A stretch of DNA of 32,995 nt, taken from IMG/VR virus record IMGVR_UViG_3300027733_000139, positions 1 to 32,995 of that record. One strand, given 5' to 3'. Source of the stretch: a virus. Made by a program: the position numbers and the translations under genes. The notes under the pieces were generated by a model, which worked only from the letters and a program-made list of their open reading frames with translations, was not told the origin of the DNA and did not search any database. The first letter of the stretch is position 1. The number at the start of each line of letters is the position of its first letter. Positions 24,999 through 31,875 of this stretch are shown in pieces.

Positions 24999-25571
24999 TT
25001 AATAAGCCATCTTGTTTGCGGCGTTTGCTAACGCAACCCAAAAGTTTCTCCAAATTTTGTGATAAAAGAAGCTGTAAAACTTAGTGTAAAAGAAATATTT
25101 ATTAATCCACTTGCTTTGCTCTTTTTTTATTTTTTTCGTAAATTCTATTTCGCGAGCTTTTCTTTCCGCATTATCTGTCTTTTCAAATTTAAATAGTTCA
25201 ATTTTTTGAAGTTTGCCCTCAGTGAAAATAGCTTTAAATTCTACCCAGCAATCCCACTTATCTTGAACACTGCTAAGGTATTCATAGAAAAAAATCTCAC
25301 CGTGGAAATTTACTTTCTCAAAATATGGGTCTTCCCTTTGCAAGCGACCGATTCTATCGGGGAAGCTCTTGCCTTTTTTATCCCCCTCTATCCATTTTGA
25401 GATTTTATGTTTTTCTATAAACAGTTGGTCATCTTGGATAACGTAAAGTGACATAGTGCGATCCAAATCTTTAGTTTGAAACGACAAGTTATTTTTAATA
25501 ATACCAAGGCTAATCATTTCCTCAGAAAAAGGAAGATTGCCTGAAACAGAGATATTGTCGAACATGCCCAT
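24999..25571 (-). CDS. Conserved phage protein (MGMFDNI type)
   Basis: A 190-residue protein. MGMFDNISVSGNLPFSEEMI, then LSFQTKDLDRTMSLYVIQDD match a family common in phages (MGMFD...LP...FQTKDL...Y.I) without known function. The C-terminal part has a basic coiled-coil (NAERKAREIEFTKKIKKEQS) and an aromatic tail. It starts one base after the previous stop. Confidence 0.77.
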   Translation of the reverse strand: MGMFDNISVSGNLPFSEEMISLGIIKNNLSFQTKDLDRTMSLYVIQDDQLFIEKHKISKWIEGDKKGKSFPDRIGRLQREDPYFEKVNFHGEIFFYEYLSSVQDKWDCWVEFKAIFTEGKLQKIELFKFEKTDNAERKAREIEFTKKIKKEQSKWINKYFFYTKFYSFFYHKIWRNFWVALANAANKMAY

Positions 25572-25572
25572 A

Positions 25573-25806
25573 TTATTTTTTTGTTAATTTAAATGCCCCG
25601 TCAGATTGCTCGGTCCAGATGATTTCATCGCCAACTTCCCAGCCTAAGTTATCCATGAAGACTTGAGGAATCTCAATGAATTGGTCGCCATTGTCAAGAG
25701 TTTTTACCGCAACAATAGCTTTCTTAGCAAAGATTTCGTCCCAATTGTTTTTAAATTCATCTTGGGAGATAGAAAATGGTCTGGGTTTTGATCCTTTGCC
25801 GTTCAT
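25573..25806 (-). CDS. AbrB-like small protein with GKGSKPRPFS motif
   Basis: Seventy-seven residues. The N-terminal GKGSKPRPFSISQDEFKNNW-DEIF motif recurs in many phage proteins, while the C-terminus FIEIPQVFMDNLGWEVGDEI reads like a swapped-hairpin AbrB/MazE strand (IP...LG...GDEI). AbrB folds bind DNA as dimers; if so, this may be a regulator. Third gene of the operon. Confidence 0.7.
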   Translation of the reverse strand: MNGKGSKPRPFSISQDEFKNNWDEIFAKKAIVAVKTLDNGDQFIEIPQVFMDNLGWEVGDEIIWTEQSDGAFKLTKK

Positions 25807-25809
25807 ACA

Positions 25810-26010
25810 TTAATTATAATTCTGATAGTCAGGATAATCAAAGGATTTTTCGAGAAACTCTTGCAGCTCTTTGCTGAATTTGTTATCGGCAGTGACCGAA
25901 TCAAACCAAATGTTGCGCTTTTCCAATTCTTGGAATACTCTATTATGAATAGCATCAAGGTCTTCCATCCAAATTTCGCGGTTTAATTTTAATTTATTTT
26001 TAGATTTCAT
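25810..26010 (-). CDS. Small hypothetical protein
   Basis: Sixty-six residues (MKSKNKLKLNREIWMEDLDA, then IHNRVFQELEKRNIWFDSVT). Coupled to the metallophosphoesterase by an ATGA overlap. Function unknown. Confidence 0.72.
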   Translation of the reverse strand: MKSKNKLKLNREIWMEDLDAIHNRVFQELEKRNIWFDSVTADNKFSKELQEFLEKSFDYPDYQNYN

Positions 26011-26696
26011 GTTACGGATACTATAGAGAATTGTTTATCGTTGTCAACGTTAATTACTAAAGGTTTATTATTTACCAGATACGCTTCGTCGCAGATAGAA
26101 GCATTCGCGAAAATTGTTTTTGGTGTAACATGGCTAGTTCCGCCCGAAAAATGTATATGCCCAAACAAATGAAGTTTCGGTTGTATTTTTAAAGTTGAGT
26201 TAAGTAAGTCAGCGCAGCCAACACTTTTATAAAGGCCATTTCCAGCTGGAGCAGTGTCGCAAATTTTATAGGGAGGGCCATGAGTGATCAAAACATCAGT
26301 TCCTTGCGGAATAAGATCCCAATGCTTCTTGATTTTCTCGCCGCGATCACGATTAAAAGCCCAATTAAAAAAAGTTGGCTGCACGGGGCTACCCCAAAAC
26401 TTCAAGCCCTCCAACTCGATGCCAGAATCTTGGAGGTAATGCACGCCAGCAGGCATCATTCTTAAAAAAGAATCTATGTCTGATGGATTGGCTTGCTCAA
26501 AGTAAAGATCGTGATTTCCAGCAATAAAAATTTTATGTTTGTGTGGGTGCGTGCCAAACCAATTAACGAATCTTAATGCGTCAATGTATCGGCCATGCGA
26601 ACAGAAGTCTCCGCAGTGAATTAAAATATCACCATCTGGAATTTGCATTCCGAGATGTTGGCCATGCGTGTCAGAGATTACAACTATTTTGGTCAT
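26007..26696 (-). CDS. Calcineurin-like metallophosphoesterase (MPPED-type)
   Basis: A 229-residue protein with all motifs of a metallophosphoesterase: SDTHG (8-12), GD (29-30) in HCGDFCSHG, GNHD (60-63), THGPP (138-142) and GHIHFSGG (179-186). These residues bind two metal ions and hydrolyse phosphomono- or diesters. The compact size and the HGPP-GHIH spacing resemble the MPPED1/2 group. In phages such enzymes may act on cyclic nucleotides or nucleic-acid ends, which is inference. First gene of the minus-strand operon with a promoter 6 bases upstream. Confidence 0.87.
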   Translation of the reverse strand: MTKIVVISDTHGQHLGMQIPDGDILIHCGDFCSHGRYIDALRFVNWFGTHPHKHKIFIAGNHDLYFEQANPSDIDSFLRMMPAGVHYLQDSGIELEGLKFWGSPVQPTFFNWAFNRDRGEKIKKHWDLIPQGTDVLITHGPPYKICDTAPAGNGLYKSVGCADLLNSTLKIQPKLHLFGHIHFSGGTSHVTPKTIFANASICDEAYLVNNKPLVINVDNDKQFSIVSVT

Positions 26697-26702
26697 AAAA
26701 TA

Positions 26703-26730
26703 ATCTTACCCTAATAATTTGATTTGTCAA
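26703..26730 (-). promoter_or_regulatory. Promoter of the metallophosphoesterase operon
   Basis: TTGACA (26730-26725), 16 bases, TAAGAT (26708-26703), 6 bases to ATG 26696. Leaderless spacing again. Confidence 0.65.
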
Positions 26731-26763
26731 TAGCTTTGAAACAAAAAAGTGTAAATTATTAGG

Positions 26764-27126
26764 ATGGAAAAAGAATTCAATGGGTTTATTTCTGATAACT
26801 CAGTGCTCATTGTCGCTGCGGTAGCTTCTTTGCTTTTTAAAGAATTTATAATTAATATTGTTAAAAGCCTTGTTTTTAGAATGACGTCTGGTTTAAAAGA
26901 GGATGATGTTCTTATTTTTTGGGACGGGTCGAAGAGCGTAGCTAGAATTGTGCGTATCGGCTGGATGTCAACTACCTTATTTATATATGATGTTAGTGCG
27001 GAAGGAGTCGTTACTGGCGGTCACAGGATAACGATGCAAAATGTTAAATTTGAGAATGTTAAGTTGCTCAAGAGATTGTCTATGATTGACGAATGCGACT
27101 TGAAAACATTCAGGAAAGACAAATAA
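26764..27126 (+). CDS. Minimal MscS-like membrane protein
   Basis: A 120-residue protein. One hydrophobic stretch at about 13-39 (SVLIVAAVASLLFKEFIINI then VKSLVFRM) is followed by LKEDDVLIFWDGSKSVARIV, IGWMSTTLFIYDV, and NVKFENVKLLKRL. In MscS channels the pore helix TM3 is followed by a beta domain of the form F.vGD.I...G..G.V..I...ST.i...DG, which this sequence follows closely; it lacks TM1, TM2 and the C-terminal alpha/beta domain. It could form a small channel or bind the host channel. The start is ATG 26764, 6 bases after a TAAATT box. Confidence 0.6.
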   Translation: MEKEFNGFISDNSVLIVAAVASLLFKEFIINIVKSLVFRMTSGLKEDDVLIFWDGSKSVARIVRIGWMSTTLFIYDVSAEGVVTGGHRITMQNVKFENVKLLKRLSMIDECDLKTFRKDK

Positions 27127-27135
27127 TAATTTGCC

Positions 27136-27948
27136 ATGCCTTACGTTTCTTACAACAACATCAGAGCTTTAGTCTCAAATGGAGATTCGCAGAGCTTATC
27201 GACAGGATCGTATAATATTTTATACGCAACGAATTTTAGCGCAAGTAACACAACTCAATTAAAAATAGTTAAAAGAATTGGCCAACAGCTTGATTATTAT
27301 ATTCAAACAGGCCCGAAAAGCGCATCAATCTCAACTTCAGTTATTCCCGTAACTGGCGCAGGGTTCAATCAATTTACTGGATTTTTAGCTTTAACTGGAG
27401 ATTTCACAAGCGGTTCATACATTCAAGTTCCTAATTACAGATTCGATAAATGTTTCTTAAAGTCATTTGGATTTTCTCTTGAGCCTTGGAAACCCGTTAC
27501 GGTGGAAATGCAATTTGATTCTTATGGCATGGCTACTGGAAACGGAATAGATCCTCACGCTGGCCAAGAAGCGCTTCAAACAGGAATTGTTTCTCCATTA
27601 AGGGGAATGAGCGTTACTCTTACCGCTGCGAACTTTGCTCAAACCATTAACCAGTACGAAAATTTAAATTTTAACGTAGAAGTTGATCGCGCTGCAAATT
27701 TTGAAATCGGCCAGATCTATCCTACTAAAGTGAGCGTTTCGAAAATTACAAAATCATTGCAAATTAACGGCATATCCAATGCTTATTGGCTTTCTGATTA
27801 TGAGCCTAATACCACCGTATCTGTGACAATAGGGATGCCTGATGGCAATTCCTTTTCAGTCGCTGGAGTGTTAAGCTCGCAGAGCTTATCGGTAGATGGT
27901 AATGGTGTAGCAAAAGGAGGACTACAGATAATCGAAGAGATGGTATAA
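27136..27948 (+). CDS. Tail-tube-like structural protein
   Basis: A 270-residue protein rich in beta strands and Ser/Thr/Asn. It starts PYVSYNNIRALVSNGDSQSL and contains FTGFLALTGDFTSGSYIQVP and, near the end, EIGQIYPTKVSVSKITKSLQ and ISNAYWLSDYEPNTTVSVTI. The repeated strand pattern and position just before PhoH, the sigma-like gene and the terminase suggest a virion protein, most likely of the tail tube type. No signature is decisive. Confidence 0.6.
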   Translation: MPYVSYNNIRALVSNGDSQSLSTGSYNILYATNFSASNTTQLKIVKRIGQQLDYYIQTGPKSASISTSVIPVTGAGFNQFTGFLALTGDFTSGSYIQVPNYRFDKCFLKSFGFSLEPWKPVTVEMQFDSYGMATGNGIDPHAGQEALQTGIVSPLRGMSVTLTAANFAQTINQYENLNFNVEVDRAANFEIGQIYPTKVSVSKITKSLQINGISNAYWLSDYEPNTTVSVTIGMPDGNSFSVAGVLSSQSLSVDGNGVAKGGLQIIEEMV

Positions 27949-27952
27949 CTTT

Positions 27953-28681
27953 ATGGCAAAAAAGCCCAAAAAAACAAAGTCAGCATCTATGGAGTTAGTT
28001 ATTCCGCAGATGAAAACGCAGATTAAATTCAAGGAACGCAAGTTCAAGTTCACTGAAAAACAACAACAGCTATTAAAAATACTTCTAGCAGACGAAACTA
28101 AAATAGTCTTTATAGCTGGGCCAGCGGGCACCTCAAAGACTTTCATGGCAGTTTACGGGGCACTTAACCTTATAGACAACAATGAAAAAGACATTATCTA
28201 TATCAGAACTATCGCTGAAAGCGGCGAAAAATCTCTTGGCTCATTGCCGGGAACAGTTGGTGAAAAGTTTCAGCCGTATCTCCTGCCTCTTGAAGACAAA
28301 ATTCAAGAAATGATCGAACCTACTGATGCTCATCGTTTAAGGGATGACGGTAGAATCTCTGCAAGTCCTGTTAACTTTCTCAGAGGTAGCACTTTAAGAG
28401 ATAAAATAGTAATTGCAGATGAAGTTCAAAATTTTACATTCAGGGAGATCACAACTCTTCTTACCAGAATTGGGGAGGGGAGTAAAATCTTTCTCTGCGG
28501 AGACTTTATGCAGTCAGACATTAAAGGCAAAAATGGATTTTACGATTTTTATAATTTATTTGCAGACGAAGACTCCGCGCAGCATGGGGTTTTCTCATTT
28601 GAATTCTCGGAAGAAGATATCAAAAGAAGCGAAATCCTAAAATTCATTGTGAAGAAAATTAGAAGCATTAGCTCAGTATAA
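27953..28681 (+). CDS. PhoH-like ATPase
   Basis: A 242-residue protein. KFTEKQQQLLKILLADETK leads into IVFIAGPAGTSKT (Walker A, 55-63; the usual GTGKT is GTSKT here), RTIAESGEKSLGSLPGTVGE, PLEDKIQEMI, then KIVIADEVQNFTFREITTLL (Walker B region, DEVQN instead of the usual DEAQN) and SKIFLCGDFMQSDI. This is the complete PhoH core. PhoH ATPases are widespread in phages and have been linked to RNA metabolism. Four bases separate it from the tail-tube-like gene. Confidence 0.9.
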   Translation: MAKKPKKTKSASMELVIPQMKTQIKFKERKFKFTEKQQQLLKILLADETKIVFIAGPAGTSKTFMAVYGALNLIDNNEKDIIYIRTIAESGEKSLGSLPGTVGEKFQPYLLPLEDKIQEMIEPTDAHRLRDDGRISASPVNFLRGSTLRDKIVIADEVQNFTFREITTLLTRIGEGSKIFLCGDFMQSDIKGKNGFYDFYNLFADEDSAQHGVFSFEFSEEDIKRSEILKFIVKKIRSISSV

Positions 28682-28803
28682 TACGTAAAGCGCGCAAGCT
28701 AACGAGTGTTAACAAGATAATTGAAATTTAAAGACGCGCGTTTACAATATTAGTAAAGCTGGAAAGTCTCAGCGATCAACTCAACAAATTAAAAATTAAT
28801 AAT
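28682..28803 (+). promoter_or_regulatory. Leader with GCGCGC boxes before the zinc-ribbon gene
   Basis: No gene here. TAAAGCGCGC lies at 28686-28695 and GACGCGCGTTTA at about 28732-28743, matching the GCGCGCTTTA boxes of 11731-11928 in both orientations. ACAATATTAG follows the second copy. Confidence 0.35.
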
Positions 28804-29175
28804 ATGGCAAGCGTTTTCTGTACAAATTGTGGAGCGAAGCATGAGTATGCTGGGTTTGCCCCGAATTTCTGCTCAAAATGTGGAGGTTCGATTAGTGGGA
28901 AAGTCTCAGCTCAATTGCAGAAAAAGTCAAATAGCATAGCGAGATCTGATGATGTAGAAGAAGAGTCAGAAGACAATACAAATATAGATGAAGTGCCAAG
29001 TATCAGCAAACTTGATGTGGAAATAGAAATGGACGGCGGCTTTAGAGCTTTTAATTTGGAAGATTTATCGCGCAACCCTCAAGCTGGAGCAAGAAAATTT
29101 GCTCCAAAAAGAGTTGGTGGGATAGGCGGCTTATCACCCACTAAATATGGAAGCACAAAAGCAAGAGAAGATTAA
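28804..29175 (+). CDS. Zinc-ribbon protein
   Basis: A 123-residue protein. A single zinc ribbon lies at residues 6-27 (CTNCGAKHEYAG...FCSKCGG). A Ser/Glu/Asp-rich linker follows (ARSDDVEEESEDNTNIDEVP), then a basic Gly-rich tail (KFAPKRVGGIGGLSPTKYGS). A single ribbon plus disordered tails suggests an adaptor, perhaps for transcription. It overlaps the sigma-like gene by 29 bases. Confidence 0.75.
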   Translation: MASVFCTNCGAKHEYAGFAPNFCSKCGGSISGKVSAQLQKKSNSIARSDDVEEESEDNTNIDEVPSISKLDVEIEMDGGFRAFNLEDLSRNPQAGARKFAPKRVGGIGGLSPTKYGSTKARED

Positions 29176-29857
29176 GTACGAAGATAAGCACGAGGTTATT
29201 GACAAAATTATACAAAGGCACAGGTATATCTGGCAGCTTAAAGCTATTGCTTGGATGGACTATGAGGACGTTGCTCAAATTATTCGTTTCCATATTTCTA
29301 AAAAATGGAAAATGTGGAAGCAAGAGCGCCCACTTGAACCTTGGATAGCGCGCATCACAGTTAATCAAATTAAGAATCTTCTTCGAAATAATTATTCAAA
29401 TTATGTTCGCCCATGTTTGGCTTGTAAATTTAATATGGGCAATGAGCCTCCAGCTTGTTCGATAACCCCAAGCGGAAGGCAGTGCAGCGAATGTCCGTTG
29501 TATAAAAAATGGGAAAAAACAAAGAAGTCCGCATACGATGTGAAGCTTTGCGTGTCTATAGAAAATCACTCGGAGTCTGTGCATGGGATGAGAGACGCGA
29601 ATTTCGATATCCTGTCAAGCGCCCAAAGACTTCACGAAGAGATGAAGCATCGTTTAGCTACAAAACAATATAAAGTTTATTCAAGACTTTATATCGACGG
29701 CGCGGACGAGGAAAAGGTTGCAATGGAAATGGGATACAAAACAAACGAAAAGGGGAAGAAGGCTGGTTACAAACAAATCAAAAATTTGAAAAAACTATTC
29801 AAGCAGGTAGCTACTAAAATTCTACAAGACGAGGACATTTTAAGTGGCCAACGATAA
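29147..29857 (+). CDS. Sigma-factor-like protein with internal Cys cluster
   Basis: A 236-residue protein. MDYEDVAQIIRFHISKKWKM, then WKQERPLEPWIARITVNQIK, NLLRN looks like sigma region 2 (core binding and -10 recognition). A cysteine cluster follows (Cys 90, 93, 104, 113, 116), and the C-terminus KVYSRLYIDGADEEKVAMEM, YKQIKNLKKLFKQVATKIL looks like region 4. Such proteins in large phages are annotated as sigma factors for late transcription (T4 gp55-like role). It lies just ahead of nuclease and terminase genes, as expected for a late regulator. The Cys insertion is unusual. Confidence 0.65.
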   Translation: MEAQKQEKIKYEDKHEVIDKIIQRHRYIWQLKAIAWMDYEDVAQIIRFHISKKWKMWKQERPLEPWIARITVNQIKNLLRNNYSNYVRPCLACKFNMGNEPPACSITPSGRQCSECPLYKKWEKTKKSAYDVKLCVSIENHSESVHGMRDANFDILSSAQRLHEEMKHRLATKQYKVYSRLYIDGADEEKVAMEMGYKTNEKGKKAGYKQIKNLKKLFKQVATKILQDEDILSGQR

Positions 29858-30908
29858 AATAAGTTTTAGCGACGAAGATAAAAAGAAGATCGTGGAAATT
29901 GCGAAAGAATTTCCTGATTTAAATACTATCACGCGCAAATTCTTTAATGATGAAAATCTGGATGGCAGAACCAAGCAAGGAATCGCGATTAGGTCTTTGC
30001 TAGCGTCGAATAAAATACAATATAAAACTTCTAAGTACGAAAAAATTGGAGAATTGCCTCTCAGTCCAGAGCAAGAGCAATTCATTGAAGATCAGGCTGG
30101 TAACGGAATCTCAGCTTTAAGAATTGCGGAACTTCTTTACCCAGATCGCCCAATCTCGGCAATGGGATTAGAGCACAGAACTGTTGGCGCTCATATTAGA
30201 AACTCTGACTGCGAAAATAAAGCTGTATCCGACGACGCGATGTTTGTAAAATATCAAACGCCGCGCTCGATAGAAAGAGTTATAAATAGAATTAACGAAG
30301 CTACTGGCGAAAAGATAAATAAAGAGAAGTTTAGTAGACATCATAAAATATGCGCCGAAAAACTGTCTATTAATCTAATAAATTCAAGATTTCAAAAAAT
30401 TATCAATTGCTATACGTCGCAAGAGGATAGGAATATATTTGAGCAAGAATTTATTCGCATGACATGGGATAAACCAGATCTAACTGCGGACGAAGTTAAT
30501 TTGTACATGAACGTTTGCAAGGAAATTATCAATCTAGAAACTATCTCTCGCCATTTGGACAAGCTCAATAAGATGTTTGAGGAAACTCAAGAGCAAAATG
30601 AAATGAGTATTCGTTTAGCTGAAATTATCAAAGCTAAAAGTGGTGAGTACCATCAATGTGAAGGTAGAGTGGAAAGTTTAATTAAAAAATTACAAGGAGA
30701 TAGGCGCGAAAGAATTTCGTCTAGACAAAGGGAAAATGCTTCTGTTCTTTCTATTGTTCAACTGTTCCAAGATGAAGAAGAGCGCGGCAATATGATCAAG
30801 ATTGCTGAAATGCAAAAATTACTCGTTACAGAAGAGGGCAAAAAAATGGAAAGTATGGTGGAGTGGAAGGCTCGTATCCTAGGAATATCATTAGATGATG
30901 CAGTCTAA
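29844..30908 (+). CDS. Hypothetical helical protein of the packaging module
   Basis: A 354-residue protein with GTG start 29844, overlapping the sigma-like gene by 14 bases. The N-terminal half has helix-turn-helix-like segments (FSDEDKKKIVEIAKEFPDLN, LSPEQEQFIEDQAGNGISAL-RIAELLYPDRP), the C-terminal half is charged and helical (LDKLNKMFEETQEQNEMSIR). Position between a sigma-like gene and the nuclease-terminase pair would suit a terminase small subunit or DNA-binding partner, but no signature proves it. Confidence 0.72.
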   Translation: MANDKISFSDEDKKKIVEIAKEFPDLNTITRKFFNDENLDGRTKQGIAIRSLLASNKIQYKTSKYEKIGELPLSPEQEQFIEDQAGNGISALRIAELLYPDRPISAMGLEHRTVGAHIRNSDCENKAVSDDAMFVKYQTPRSIERVINRINEATGEKINKEKFSRHHKICAEKLSINLINSRFQKIINCYTSQEDRNIFEQEFIRMTWDKPDLTADEVNLYMNVCKEIINLETISRHLDKLNKMFEETQEQNEMSIRLAEIIKAKSGEYHQCEGRVESLIKKLQGDRRERISSRQRENASVLSIVQLFQDEEERGNMIKIAEMQKLLVTEEGKKMESMVEWKARILGISLDDAV

Positions 30909-31875
30909 CAACTCTAACCATTGCAAAATATGCAACAGTTCCTTCGTTTCCGAAAGAAGCTTGCACGCGCATTTAAAAAAACATAAGATCGGAATTGATG
31001 AGTATTATGTTACGCAGTATCCCAGAAAAAACCTATTAACAGGTACTTACTTACAGTTTAAGGATAAAGAGTCTTACTTCGAAAAAGACTTTGAAAACAG
31101 AAAGCAGCTTTTAAGATGGTGCGAGATAGAGTCTCCAGAAAATGTTAAGCAACAGATTAAAAAAATGTTAGCTTACAGAGTTAAGAGCAAAGATTTAAAA
31201 CGCTCCCCTTGCCATTTAGAATTGGAGACTAGTGAGATGCCAACTATCGATCTTTATAAAAAACATTTTGGAACATACTCTAACGTGTGCAAAGAGATTG
31301 GAATAGAGCCGATGTTTAAAAAGAGTTTGCCTAAAAAGTTCCATGAAGACTTCTCCAATGTCAATATATTCGTAGATACTAGAGAGCAGCAACCACTTAG
31401 CTTTAAAAACGAAAGGCAAGTTAAGTTGGATTTTGGAGATTATACTGCTAGCGGATCAAATTATACAAAAACTTTTGTAGATAGAAAATCGGAGTCTGAT
31501 TTTAAAGGAACTCTCGTTGGCGACAATTTAGAAAGATTTAGGCGCGAGCTTCAAAGATGCAAAGACATGCAGTGTTATTTGTTTATCGTGGTTGAATCTA
31601 CTTTAGAGCGGATAAGCACTAACAACGACTTTACCCCTCACAAGTCGAATCTAAAATTCATATACCATAATATGAAATTGTTACAGCACGAGTTCGCGGG
31701 GTATTGTCAATTTGTATTTTCAGGTAACAGAGCTAATAGCGAAATTCTTATTCCCAAATTAACTGCTATCGGCAGCATTCTTTGGGATGTAGATATTCAA
31801 TATTTCTTAGAAAAGGATTTATCATGGCTTGGATCGAAGGAAACCAAAAAAGAAAAAGTTTATTCCGTAACGTAA
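30895..31875 (+). CDS. ERCC4-type nuclease with N-terminal C2H2 zinc finger
   Basis: A 326-residue protein. Residues 10-30 form a classical C2H2 finger (CKIC, 12 residues, HLKKH). A middle helical region follows, with a SPCHLELETSEMPTIDLYKK block. The nuclease domain shows the ERCC4 pattern: FVDTREQQPLSF (160-170), LDFGDYTASG (179-188), TFVDRKSESDFKGTL (193-207), NLERFRRELQ, YLFIVVE. XPF/ERCC4 nucleases cut branched DNA. Its 3' end overlaps the terminase gene by 52 bases, suggesting tight co-expression with packaging. It lacks an HhH tail of the eukaryotic type. Confidence 0.85.
   Translation: MMQSNNSNHCKICNSSFVSERSLHAHLKKHKIGIDEYYVTQYPRKNLLTGTYLQFKDKESYFEKDFENRKQLLRWCEIESPENVKQQIKKMLAYRVKSKDLKRSPCHLELETSEMPTIDLYKKHFGTYSNVCKEIGIEPMFKKSLPKKFHEDFSNVNIFVDTREQQPLSFKNERQVKLDFGDYTASGSNYTKTFVDRKSESDFKGTLVGDNLERFRRELQRCKDMQCYLFIVVESTLERISTNNDFTPHKSNLKFIYHNMKLLQHEFAGYCQFVFSGNRANSEILIPKLTAIGSILWDVDIQYFLEKDLSWLGSKETKKEKVYSVT

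Noticed and set aside
24994-25053. N-terminal extension of the HAD phosphatase
   Set aside because: It overlaps the MGMFDNI gene; the ATG at 24993 precedes the DLDETL motif directly and follows that stop by 5 bases.
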